DNA from: Lineus longissimus
Taxonomy: Eukaryota > Nemertea > Pilidiophora > Heteronemertea > Lineidae
Direction: 5' to 3'
NCBI RefSeq assembly: GCF_910592395.1
Contig: NC_088317.1
Span: 4,896,001-4,960,000, forward strand
Length of the DNA: 64,000 nucleotides
Both the position numbers and the translations under genes were made by a program. Below the pieces are notes generated by a model, which searched no databases, had not been told where the DNA came from, and saw only the letters and a program-made list of their open reading frames with translations. This document shows positions 13,436 to 24,672 of the stretch, piece by piece; the stretch's first letter is position 1, and each line of letters begins with the position of its first letter.

Positions 13436-16161
13436 AATCCTTGAGGTTATATAGTTCGACACTTTATGTTGAATCGACTGGTCAAAGATTATTTCCAGGG
13501 TCCTATGTCGCCTAGGTTCTGTGTTCTCCCAACATCAAATTTATGTCTTTAAAACGAAATGTGCTATGCAATGTCACAGGGATGCATGTTGTTCATTGGT
13601 TACTAAAAGATGCTGATCTAATTTTAAGTTTAGTTTGGGTAAGGGTCAGAGTTAGGGCCGGTCAGGGTTGCGAGCAACCCTTATAGTAGCCCAAGAGTTG
13701 GTCAGACCGTTTCCCCGAGCGCTGCTAGCGCATCTCTGCCAATCGTCCGGCAGTTCTCAAGGCAATATATCATTCAGTAACGACCAAGACTAAAATAATT
13801 ATTCCTTCTAGTATTTTATATTCATCTACCGTTCTTGGCCAGCCATATACATTCGCGCCATCAGTCTTCTAGTAGATTGATCACAACGCTGCAATGTCTG
13901 TTATTAAATATACAAGAGTGGAGGGTACACCTTATGTGAGCTGCCTCGGAAGATTGATAACCACGAGAATGGATCGCCTAATATAATCCAGGGCTGGCTA
14001 CAAGCTTAGTGGAACATTCACCCGTCTCTCGCACAATATGCTCCAACTCTCAAGAGATGTAGCGCGATTTTTCGGATTTGCTTTACGGTTTGACTGATAA
14101 AGCCTCCTAAGTTTTTCTATAACATTGATAATGTTGAGGTTTAATTCCGTGTATGGGGAATCATTTTTACAAAGCTCTTGTACCGAAAACTGGTTTCGGG
14201 AGTTATGCCTTTTACGCGCAGTTAATCCTCAATGAGACATCAAGGAATACAAGGATATAGCAAAATGTCTGCAACGCACATGAGAATTGAAGAAAAAGAA
14301 AATGCATCTCCCACTCAAATATTTTTTTGCAGGTTTGATGTAGACCCTAATGACAACTTTAACAAAAAAAACTCACCACGCTTTAGGGTCGAGATTATTT
14401 ATCAAATATCACTTTGTGAGACTGATTAAAATAACGTGAAATAGAGAAAGAAATTACCCAAAATACTTAGAAGGTCACAAATTGTTGGTGGCTTGTCGAT
14501 GTGGCGAATCGCGAAATGCCCTTGTGTGAGGCATATCAGTTTTTCTTCCATTGTTCTCGTCAACAACATCCTATGGTGGGTCATCTTAGTCAAAGAACTC
14601 GCTCTTTCTCCAAGGCGAGGCCTATAATACAAAGGGCCTTCCATTCGTACTGTATCTTTCCTGTGACTTTACTCCCAAGGATGTTCTGTTGTACAAGGCA
14701 TGTTATAGCAGTCAACCATCTACGACAACAGGAGATGACCTATTGTCTACGCCAGGGCACTGCCGGCTCAGACAACAGCTTCACAGAATAGGCTTACGAG
14801 AATCTGCTTGATGTGAATGCATAGCTGGAGACTAGACTCCAGCCCTATCATTTCCTCCAAGCCAAATCCAACATGGTCACCGGCTGGGTTGCGGATGCTG
14901 CTGGACGCTATTTAGGATGACCCAACATGACAATGAGAGTAAAAAAGTTCGTCTGAATTTTTTTGAAGACTGTAAGGTAAAGTGGTACAATAATAGCCGA
15001 TTCAGTGAAAGGAAAGTATACATGAATACACAAGCTTTTATTGTACTGCGGCTATAACTGCAGCAACCTTATTTCAGTACGCAAAATTCACCAAATTTGA
15101 AGCTCAACCATTGCTATGCGCCTGGTAAGCCAAGAGAGCTGTTCTCCGTGCCCGACTGACGTGTCTCAATATTATCAATTTGAACGTCTGATTTCCACGA
15201 TTATTCGCATTATTTGCGGCAATAAATAAATTGCCAGGCAGCACTCTGATTGTGGCATGAACAGCGTGATGTATTAGCTGAGGGAACGAGAGCGACTCAG
15301 ATGGGGCATGTAGATGACTCTTCTCCGGGAAGAGAATTCGAAAATGGCATCGGGGATATGTAAAATGCATGAAGGTACACTCTTAGGAAGTAGGGTGCTA
15401 GAGAGGTGCTAAGGGGTGCTAAGGGGTGCTATGGCACTTCATAGAACCCCAAGGTACTCCTAGGAAACTTCGGAGGAGTGGATGTGTTTATTGGAAGCAG
15501 AGGTGTAAACTTTTTATTTCTCCCAACAGCCTTCTGCAGAGAATGTTGATTTATAATAATGATGAAACAAAAGAAAAGCAATAAGAAATGTCGATCCCGA
15601 TGAACTGTTTTTATTCGAACTTTTTTTTCAATGGGAACATTCCCTTGTGGCCATATTTTAATCATTTTGCGCGGGAGGGGAATCTAGTTTAACTCCAATT
15701 CCTTCGCAGGGGCTGCGAGTCTCTCCAAACCGTTCTTGAACCCCATACTGTTTATCAACCGCTTTTAATCAGTAAATATATATTTCATGAACTTCTTACA
15801 GATGTCGATATGATTTGAATTTCACATAGCATTCAATAATTAAACACTTTCGCGCCGTACGCGGCCAAAGCATTAGCTGTTGCAATCAGATCCGGATTTA
15901 GTTGATTAAACTTCTATAAGGAGAGGTTGGTAAGTTGTAACTCTCACGCCAAGTGCTCATCAAAGAATGCAAATGGCGGTTTGCTGCTATAGGACGCGGG
16001 AACAAAGTTTCTTTTAAAACATTGGACCGACTGAACTTCCTGAAAGTGTTTTGCACTGATGTCAAGTCCAACTTCCATGACCTTTGACCTTGACAGTGAT
16101 TGGCTACCCAAAAGACGTTTCACCCAATGAAATCACGCTGGAACCCAATAAAAACCGACAG
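13436..16161. other. Unique non-coding sequence, no gene seen
   Basis: A decayed 10-bp tandem repeat (AAGGGGTGCT, about four units) lies at 15392-15432. A short telomere-like stretch of GGGT/AGGG words lies at about 13635-13670. The segment 15110-15340 is GC-balanced, non-repetitive and dense in TAAT- and ATTA-type words, so it is a candidate conserved element. A perfect DR1 sequence, TGACCTTTGACCT, lies at 16078-16090. No gene was recognised. Confidence 0.4.
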
Positions 16162-16205
16162 GAGAACCTCCCTATAAAGTACACCATTAGGACTGACAAT
16201 TGCAG
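16162..16205 (+). mobile_element. Diverged end fragment of the 178-bp MITE
   Basis: These 44 bp align with the left end of the MITE at 61828, with 35 of 43 positions matching by eye. They include AGAACCTC, CTATAAAG, ACAC and GGACTGACAA in the same order and spacing. The rest of the element is not recognisable, so this is a truncated or strongly decayed copy. Confidence 0.55.
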
Positions 16206-18525
16206 AAAAATAACACTGTAGTGTAGAATAAACTTTACAATGAAATACCGTTATCAATTTGACAAATACATTATTTAAACTACATGTAGATGAAAACACT
16301 TGTACACACATTTTATGCAAGCGTAATTGACACTAAAATCCGTATACTATGCTTGGTATTAAACTATTGGTCTCACACAAGTATCTTAAAGTGTTTAGCA
16401 ATAATGACCACTTTGCCGCTGATGCGATTTGTGGCGACTGAAAGCGATACGCGAGTCCGGCAAAACAGCCATTGTTTTCGCATCAAAATAAAGTTTAACG
16501 CTCGATTAAAATAAGTAAAATTTGTCATTATGCCCGATTAATTTGGGGTATGATTGAAATTGTTCCTTTTTAATATTATTGAGAGTTTAATTCCCTTTGA
16601 AGGTTTGAATAGCTTGGTATTGTAAGCTTTCGTGAGCCGCTCCGAGATTTCCTTTAAAAAATCACCAAAGAAAGAATTTCGAAGGAGCCGCGCTGTTCCC
16701 AAAGCGTTCACTTTCAATAGCAAGAAAGCATTGTTGTAAAGGTATGTACGCTCGACCTCATAAGGATACTATAATCCAGAATTTGACATTTAAGAGATTT
16801 GGCTCACTTCATTGATAAAAACCTAGATTACTTCGCAATCAAAGAAAAACTCCGATACCGAACCAATCGAATTAAAAAATTTAAGTTTAAGAAGTCTTAA
16901 CCCGTCTTTCCTGCCACCTGTACAGATAGGTTCAATATTAACTTATTTAAATTGTTTTTAAGAAAAATATTTGATTATTGATATACTTATATAGGCCTAG
17001 GAGTTGTATAGTGTTAAATATGCAGTATGCATGGAGCACAATGTGCTAATATATTTTGATACTGTTATTGAAATTAATTTCTGAGCTCGATGCCAAGCAT
17101 TGGTAGTGTGTCAACTTTGAGATCTCATACGCTGCAATGAAGGTATTTTGAGAATAAGTCTTTTTCGAAGTCAATCTTCCAGCCTGGTAACTGTTGCTTA
17201 GTGATCAACTAGCACAGTTTTCCGAAACAATATGGGACCAGTCCGCTCATTGGGAAATTGCTTCCAGGTGGCATCTCTCAAAGTACGGCTGATCTTTCCT
17301 TCTTGTTTCTGAATATCATTGATGAGTTGGTGTTAGTGTTAATCCATTCCCTGCAGCTATCTCTCCCCTACAGAGTCACAAATAGTTAATAATATACATT
17401 TCACACTGTTTTAGTCAGCACTGTGCGCTACTACACATAATCAACAATTTATTTTTCCTAGATATTCCTAAACACAAAAGTTAAGGCGTACAATCGTGTT
17501 TGCCAAATTAGGCAGGGTAACGCCACTACGGTCCGCCTTACATTCAGTGTTTCTCTTAATAATATACCTCAGTTTGGCAGCTTTTATATCTTCACCATGC
17601 GCAGCGGGACGCCTCTCCCGAACCAGACCATGGGGACATTCAAGTGCAGCCGCGTTTTCAGGAGCGCGGCGGGGTGTCCGGGGAGTGTCGGCGAAGACTT
17701 GGCAAGATTGGGACGTTTTTGACCCCCATCGTCTCGCTTGTGCCGCACTGGCCTAAAATCATCCCCCGGGTCGGCGAAAACATTGTTGCTCGAAATGACA
17801 GAAATGCTTGCTTGCAGGGCGTCGCCGTTTCCTGCTTTCCATGTTGTAGCTCGCCCTCTGTCGCGGTCTGATCTGTTGCGGCTCTGCCCCTAGGCTATAT
17901 CTCTCTCAAAGAAATTCTTCCAAGCGCCTATTGTCAATTTTGGTTTCTAGATCAGCGGAATCCACTGCTTTCCTGTTGCAGTATTCGTGTGGTTTTTTTC
18001 CCTTTTCGTCATTTTTGGAGAGATTTTATGGGCGTTAGCAGCTTTTGAATATGGGGTGCGTTCCTGGAAACGAGCTTGGTATTAAAAAACATCCCATGCG
18101 GCATCATTACAAAAAAATATTCCACGGAACCCACTTTTTATTACTTCTACAAAATAACATCGCGATAATTAATCAGAGCAAAGTGTGTAGTCATTGTCGT
18201 TTTAATGTATGACCATTGTCAATAGGAGCCTGACTTACTCTTGTACTTCAGATAGTGCTAGAGGCAGAAGATGCAGATAGCGATTTCTCCCTCCAGAACA
18301 AAGTTCATCCGCCTCTTACTTTTTTACTCATCTTCATTGTTGTCGGACATCGTTGGTTTCTGCTGTCGTCATCTGGTGATATGGGTCGCATGCTGGAACT
18401 ATTTTGTTTCCATTCACGTGTTTTACCGCCGAAGAGCTGTAGTATTTTGTCAAGGATGCAGAATCAACTGAGCATTGGAACCCAACCTTTCATAAACACA
18501 GCCAGTCACCTGCCGTCTCGGTGTC
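16206..18525. other. Unique non-coding sequence with a CpG-rich island at about 17560-17880
   Basis: The first 1.3 kb is AT-rich and featureless. About 17560-17880 is clearly richer in G+C and CpG than its surroundings. Overlapping plus-strand frames run through it (17496-17756 and 17644-17871), but neither resembles a known protein. Invertebrate genomes are usually mosaically methylated, so a CpG-rich patch could mark a promoter or an unmethylated exon. No splice-bounded exon could be defined. Confidence 0.35.
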
Positions 18526-18750
18526 AAATTTAGGGGGTTGCGCATGACGCGCCACCCCTTTCGGCCGAGAGCAATGTCCTTGATATTTTTCAAGGCACTC
18601 CTCAACAATGACCACAGTCTTCTAATTTAAGCCCTCTTCTGCCTAAAAAAAGGCGCTCTCTCGTTTCCAAAGTCCGGCGCGGCACATTCGGTGCACTCTG
18701 TGCGGCTGGGGCTGCGCTCCCCCTTGTCCAAATTCCAGGATCCGCCACTG
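18526..18750 (-). mobile_element. hAT-like non-autonomous element, one intact end
   Basis: Read on the minus strand, the segment starts at 18750 with CAGTGGCGGATCCTGG followed by AATTT. This closely matches the CAG(G/T)GGCGGATCCAGG terminus that I recall for hAT-superfamily elements and MITEs in many animals. Inside it, an AATTT...GGGGG...GCGC arrangement near this end is mirrored in inverse at 18527-18545, consistent with sub-terminal inverted repeats. The outermost 15-16 bp of the other end are not recognisable. The 225-bp length excludes a transposase. Superfamily assignment rests on the terminus alone. Confidence 0.5.
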
Positions 18751-20030
18751 TTACACCCTGAACCTCATGGTCTTATACTCCCTTTAAACGTAGCCGGGGA
18801 ATGAAAACTTGATAAGATTCAAAAACCTTGGTGATCAAGATGGCACTGTGATTGACCACCAGTTATGTATTGTATATGCATAGGCCTGCAATGTGTACTT
18901 CATCACCTTGACCAGCTAATGATTAAGTCGATTACTACGGGAGAACCAATAAACAGCGTCCCTTTATTCTTAACGACCTGTTACACTAATCCATGAAGTG
19001 ACACAAAATCGAAATTAAAACGAAATTCTACATTAATAATGCCCAAAGCAATTAAATAGCCCTATGACACCTGTTCACAGCGGAACGGCACACCTTGAAC
19101 TTGGCATGAAGTTTAATTACGTTGGGGCGGCAGATGGATAGAGGCGGTGAAAGGCTTAGCCTAACTACCGCCCGCTCGACGACCCCGTATCTATGCATGC
19201 TCATTAAAGATTAATTAAAATTGATCAACCTGTGTGGCAAGTTTACGAATTTCATTTGGTGAGGCTTGGAAAGAGATCACTGAAGCCATTTGTAATATCA
19301 GCAGTATATAGAGGCAGCATTCATCTCCTTATATCTGCAGATCTGCTGTGAGCAGCACTGTCGACCCGACCAGACTCTCTATTTATAAACCCAACACAGT
19401 TGATTTCAGTGCACAAAGCAGTGCTTACGCAATCAAGTAGTGTTTTTTTGGAACCTGGGAATAATCAGGTAAATATATGTAAAGCTCGGTGCTCATAAGG
19501 TTGTCTCGGGTGCTAGGCCAATTCTGCCTCTAATAAACTGTTGGTAATATGAAAGGGAGACAGCGACGAGAAATTCGACAGGAAGATATAGGTTCCTCAA
19601 AATATCCGTCTAATTATTAAAGTTAAACTTTTAAAGGTGGTCTACAGTCAGGACCCAGGAAGATTTGATTAAGTTACACGTAGCCGCCAATAGGAATCTC
19701 TCTCGTCTGACAGTATATCAAAACCATTCGTGTATTTGGATCAGTGGACAGTGGTGCAGCAGCTTTTTTCTGTCAAAATGACCAACTGAACAATTCCAGT
19801 AGTTCCACGCTGAAAATTTACATTTTGTGCTTTGTAGATGTAATGTGTTTCTATTCGAGCCGTATCCGCGACGATTTTGTCATTTCAATATCGATGAAAA
19901 AAGGGCGGTCAGAGGAAAATGGAAAAACGTGTTGAGAAGGACAATCGCGCAAAGCATAAGAGGTCATAACTAGGGGAACCTCAGGAATCTTTCAAGCAAA
20001 ATACGGTGATATCTTGAATAGCATTCCGCG
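18751..20030. other. Unique non-coding sequence, no gene seen
   Basis: A short segment at about 19633-19655 (AAAGGTGGTCTACAGTCAGG) resembles segments near 25312 and 26352, hinting at a small dispersed repeat. Otherwise the sequence is moderately AT-rich and single-copy, with no coding signal. Confidence 0.35.
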
Positions 20031-20400
20031 AAGATGACGTCACTGCAGCTGCTGCCCTCTATTTCCCCATCGCTGACTTAAAGGCAATGTCGGACAAACA
20101 TGCGGTTTCGTAATAGATTCAGGCTTTCTAACTAGGGCAGTTAGATTCAATCTGGCACATGTCCGAGTGTTGGAAATACTACATAATTGTTCTGAATATT
20201 TCTCTCTCTGACGCTATGGTATCTTTCATGCTAAAAACAATGTAGGGTCAAAGATAATTGACTTTGAAATAAGCTCAAATGCGTAGAAATTAGTGTCGAT
20301 GTCCGACTGTCACGTGACTAAAACGTCATCAATATCTTATGCAAATGACCTTGTGAGCTATAAATAGTAACTTCACGGCATGCTATTCAATAAGCTGATT
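20031..20400 (+). promoter_or_regulatory. Candidate promoter: CRE, palindromic E-box, octamer, TATA box
   Basis: In order on the plus strand are a full CRE (TGACGTCA, 20035-20042) with an adjoining CAGCTG E-box, a palindromic E-box GTCACGTGAC (20309-20318), a CRE half-site (CGTCA) about 10 bp later, a perfect POU octamer ATGCAAAT (20339-20346) and TATAAATAG (20359-20367). The last three sit at distances typical of an RNA polymerase II core promoter, predicting initiation near 20390. An ATG-initiated small ORF opens at 20406. Chance occurrence of individual sites is easy, but their ordered stacking is less so. Confidence 0.35.
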
Positions 20401-20405
20401 CGCTG

Positions 20406-20522
20406 ATGGTGTTGTCACGGTCTTCCTCTCCTACTTCTCCATCTGCGCCTCGGAATGAAATATTGCAACAATTTTCTCAGATAGATGTACCTACATTTGA
20501 ACGTTACATTGAAGTCGGATGA
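20406..20522 (+). CDS. Possible small ORF (38 codons) or first-exon remnant below the TATA cluster
   Basis: The frame begins at the first ATG after TATAAATAG, about 40 bp downstream, and ends in TGA. The N-terminal half is Ser/Pro-rich (MVLSRSSSPTSPSAP), and the rest is mixed and charged (QIDVPTFERYIEV). No domain or homologue is recognised. TTTTCTCAG at about 20472-20480 looks like a splice acceptor, so the downstream part could instead be the start of another exon. The 5' UTR would be only about 15-20 nt. It could be a microprotein, a first exon or chance. Confidence 0.2.
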   Translation: MVLSRSSSPTSPSAPRNEILQQFSQIDVPTFERYIEVG

Positions 20523-21766
20523 TAGTAGTATCTATAACACCATGTTCTGTTCATTAATTAGTACATACATAGATGTTAAACAGCATGGTTTGCCTTTGTC
20601 TGTTATGACAACACCATATGGTCATACTTGCCTCTCATCAAAGATACGGACAAAAAGGAACTTGGGTTAATATGAAAATAACATGATGAATTACAATGAT
20701 CAAAGGGAACAAAAAGGGAAAGGCATAATCGGAAGGAGAAATTCTTAAGGGAATACAATAATTATTGTTATTTTCATTGTTATTTACACCACGATAAAGG
20801 CAAGTAACTGTTTGATCTGTGAACACTTTGATATGGCCAATCCTACTTAGGAATAGGGCAAAAGTATCGCTTCTTTCTGGCCATATCACTGGTTCTATTA
20901 ATTCCATTAGTCGAGTATGCAATGGCATGATCAAAGCCTGTTCCGATGGGTTAGGGCGAGCCGTGACGCCCCTTGCAGCGTCACTGGACCCTCGCCAGCT
21001 TTGTACTGACTGCACGTCAGAAGGAAAATTACGAAATTCCTCTCAGGAAACCTATTTAATTAACCAGTCTCTCTGAGTGCCTTTTCGCAATCGGATATTT
21101 CTTCTAAAGGACAATTAGTTGGACAAAAACATACCTTTTTTTCTTGGCCACTTGCGCATTTTTTGTATCCTTGACAAAATTTGAATGATAAGTCAAAGGT
21201 CACAAGATGATGCAAGCACTTGTTTGTGTACGTCATGAATTCAGGCCCCTGGGCCCCAGGGTTATAAGAAGGATGCTAAAACTTCCACACTGACTCTTCG
21301 AAATAGAGGATTTTGAGCTCTCTTGAAAAACCTCTAATTGTAGTTGGAGATAGTTTATTTATCTACATTGATCTACAAGAATAAAATATACTATTCTACT
21401 ATTTTATACTATGCAATCGAAATAGAATAGTACGTCTTTGATAATAAGCATTATTGTCACGTCTTTTCGGTTCAACATCTTGACTAGTCACATTGATAGC
21501 CATTGTGGCTCTCATCATCATTCGGCTTTGCTGTTGAAGATAACCTTTCAATGAAACATTAGCGCATGAAAGAGCATGCCCTCGAAAAGGCCAACCGCAA
21601 ATGTCACGTTGCTAAGAAAGCCTCATTGACCAAAGCCAGCGGTTTTTCTGGCGACGAACTGATTCTTTTGATGTTGAGACTAGTTCCTCTCCTCTGCTTC
21701 TTCTTCTTCCTCCTCCTCCTTCAGCATTCACGCTGAACTTGGAGGAGTACTCCTCAAGAGTGTATG
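20523..21766. other. Unique non-coding sequence, no gene seen
   Basis: A 125-residue minus-strand frame (20638-21015) overlaps an 85-residue plus-strand frame (20819-21076). Neither resembles a known protein. A DR1-like sequence AAGTCAAAGGTCA lies at 21190-21202. GGCCCCTGGGCCCCAGGG near 21245 resembles the GC-palindromic start of common non-autonomous repeats. A perfect 10-bp inverted repeat (TACTATTCTA/TAGAATAGTA) spans 21389-21432. Confidence 0.35.
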
Positions 21767-22080
21767 TTTCATCTCCTTCGAGGGAAGAGCATGGTAACCC
21801 GCCAATTGTGTGTGTGTGGGGCCGGGGGCAGCTCGTTACCCGGACTTCGAAAGAAAGTATTTTTGACCAGGAAGGTTCAAAACACCCAAGCTCTCATTCA
21901 GACCAAGCCATCAGACATCTTTCATCTCCTTCGAGGGAAGAGCATGGTAACCCGTCAATTGTGTGTGTGTGTGGGGGGGGGCGGGGCAGCTCGTTACTCG
22001 GACTTCGAAAGAAAGTATTTTTTGACCAGGAAGGTCCCAAATGAACACGCAAGCTCTCATTCAGACCAAGCCATCAGACA
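21767..22080. repeat. Tandem duplication, 153-bp unit, two copies
   Basis: Copies start at 21767 and 21920 (TTTCATCTCCTTCGAGGG) and end in TCATTCAGACCAAGCCATCA. They differ by a few substitutions and by the length of an internal GT/G-rich run (about 21800-21825 and 21960-21985). That run is a likely slippage site. The run-length differences shift the frame between copies, so the overlapping open frames here are not one protein. Confidence 0.85.
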
Positions 22081-24289
22081 ACTGAACGAATGTTAATGTC
22101 CCAGCGTCACCCCCGGCATCAGCCATACGCTTTACACATAATCACTGATCCTGATAACACAATATCGGCAAGAGGGATTCAATCTGTCAATCACCGGCTG
22201 AGCTGTCTTGTGATATTGATGGAGGAATGACAGGCACCGTGTCGGTACGGGTATAAGCTCGGGATTAAAATACACTTTCCGTTGTTAACATTGATTCACT
22301 GATTCATTATCAGAGTTGCTGTATCAATTTAGCGCAATCTTTAACCTTTTCTGTCTCCTTGCTTCATGTGATCATCAGCTGGTGATTGTGGTTTGACCTT
22401 TTCTTCATCATCATCGCCATCTTCTTCTTCTTCAGCGTCCGGCCAGTATAGTGGTTTGAGGAATTGTTACTGAACTAGAGGCATTGGTTGTCCCACCAAT
22501 CACTACGAGGGTGGAGCTAAAATGGGTGAAATGACAGATTTACCATAGCGATGTTTGGTGAAATGACCATAACCTCTTGGGTTGGTATAAAATGTGCCAA
22601 AAGCAGATGTTCGGTACATTGTGCCTAAAACATATCAACCCAAGAGGTTACAGTTGTCTCACACCGAAAGCTATGATGTGAAAACGAGGCTAATTCATAA
22701 TCCATTATAAAAATGAAACATTTTAACCACGGTGTTTTAAAATGAAATATTGGAGAGTGGCTTAGAAGAGTTGTATGGCTGATTTCAACAGCGCGAATTC
22801 GCAATTCAGGTGTGCATAGTTGAGTACATGTATTGACAATCAATAGGATTCAGTAGAATCAGGCCTTATAGATGAACTCATTTGATGTTAGATGATTGTA
22901 AGATATCAAGTTATCAAGTCATCTTGTCCACAGCCTACAAATAGCCCAAGACTCCATACTAAGACGACCATCAGAACATCAATATATCTCATGTAGTACA
23001 CTTATCAACACTGTAAAGGACCAAGAAAGCCAAATTTAGAAAATGTTTCTCAACAAAAACAACATTCTTACGTGATCAAAGGAATACAATGTAGTTCAAA
23101 ATATCTCCTTTGCTCATCAATAAAAATCTCATATTTTGCGATCCATTGTATTCGATCATGACTCACGGAGATCCTGTGTGACCATCTCTCTCCACAAGCA
23201 GATTGTCTTGTGGAAAGGCCGAACCAATGTGTTTCTTCAAGTGTGTTACGGAATTGCGAAAACGCTTAAAGGCGTTCCTTTTGAATTGACCCTCTGGTCA
23301 GATAACCCAAGGCCTCGTATTGTCTAGAAACCAGAGTTGTCTTGCTGAACTCACAACCATCCAGCCTCCTTTACCGTTAGCTCTGGTGACTTCCGATCTC
23401 GGGGCAACAATTGTGATCCTTTGTATATATCAGTTTTCCCTAACAACAAATTGAAGAAGCAAGCCCTGCATTGCCAATGTGAGAAAATGAGGAAACAAGT
23501 CACTCTGTTTTCTAGCATTCCTTAGAAATGAGGGGAATCACTAAGAAAATGGTAAGGCAGAAAACATTGTAAGCGAAATGTCAGTGTTTTGTATATATGT
23601 AGATGACCAAGGTAAATCCATGGTGTGTGGGTCATGATACCAGCATTAACAAACCAAAAGGTTGTGATAAGAGAAATAACGGGAAACTGTGGGCGAATAA
23701 AGTCTTATGGCTGTCGAAATGTGTAGAGCGTTTAGAATGGAAGAAGCACTTTTCTCCACACCAGCCTCGATCAGTCTGGGAATCCTGCACTGAGACATCA
23801 CTGCCTCGGCTTGGCCTAATACTGGTGTCAGTGGTCATGGAGTGAGAGATGTGGAGTAGCCCATGCAGCTGATTCAGAATCTGTGAATCATGACATTAAT
23901 ATCACTATCTTAAGGCCATCCAATCTCTATAATGGAGAGCTCATCTCTCTCTCACCAGATCATCCTAACTCTCGGCACGGCAATACCCGACCACCGGATC
24001 TCCGCCATGACTGTTTTGCGAATAGTTTACTTCTATTTTTAATCCACTGACTATTCTCATCGATCCTGTGGTGTCACAGAATCTGATTGTATGCGTAACT
24101 TCGGTGTGGTCACGGTGCTCTTAATATGACACGACGACCACCACCGCCCGCCATGTTGCTTGACAGAAAAATGAGAACAAAATTTTGATCGATTTCTGAA
24201 AATATTACAAACCTTTTTTAAAAGCATTTGAATGATCATTTACTCGTTTAACACGTTATTGTATCTTAGGTTCTTTAATTAGCAAAGTT
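22081..24289. other. Unique non-coding sequence, no gene seen
   Basis: Only short, two-strand open frames occur, for example 23603-23845 plus and 23632-23838 minus. Nothing resembles a transposon end or RNA gene. Short GT-rich and CTT-rich simple runs occur near 22400-22440. Confidence 0.4.
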
Positions 24290-24672
24290 AATCCATAAGT
24301 ATGCGTGGCTGCGGTACCTCTTACGACGGCATGTGGAGAAAGATGCATGTTTGGGAGGCAGCGATCCATACGGAGTATTTCGTCACCGGTGGAGCAATGA
24401 CCTTCACCTTGATTTCTGCCGGAGCTCCATTCAAACGCCCTAGCTGTGACTTGTAACATTGATATCCTAGTTCTACAAGCAACTTCATGGAGCTGTCTTC
24501 CGATGTCAAAGACTTTGAAATCGCAAGACTGCTCCTCGACCTGTGTGGGTCTAGTTGCCGGAGTTATAGGGCGAAGATGATTTCTGCAAATGTTCAGGAA
24601 AGCCTTGGAACATTCCGGAATCGTCGTTTCAGCTAAAAATGATCGACTTTGTAATTCAAAGGGTAACCTCAT
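24290..24672 (-). pseudogene. Actin pseudogene fragment (C-terminal third, frameshifted)
   Basis: Actin-like stretches occur in order on the minus strand. KRRFR matches the family's NERFR (about 24615-24629). CSKAFLN matches CPEALFQ (24592-24612) in another frame. FKVFDIGRQLHEV matches the MKCDVDIRKDLYANT region (24481-24519). MLQVTARA matches the RMQKEITALA region. After a further frame change, IKVKVIAPP and KYSVWI (24363-24405) match the hallmark IKIIAPPxxKYSVWIGG. Indels change frame at least twice, codons are lost between the third and fourth blocks, and the GGS after KYSVWI is replaced. No intron interrupts the aligned part, which suggests a retroposed, decayed copy, though a short genomic fragment is also possible. 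It cannot encode functional actin. Confidence 0.75.

Noticed and set aside
13635-13670. Interstitial telomeric repeat
   Set aside because: Only a few imperfect GGGT/AGGG words, with no run of TTAGGG units.
20638-21076. Gene on either strand (125 and 85 codons, overlapping)
   Set aside because: The opposite-strand frames overlap and neither shows domain content or conserved motifs.
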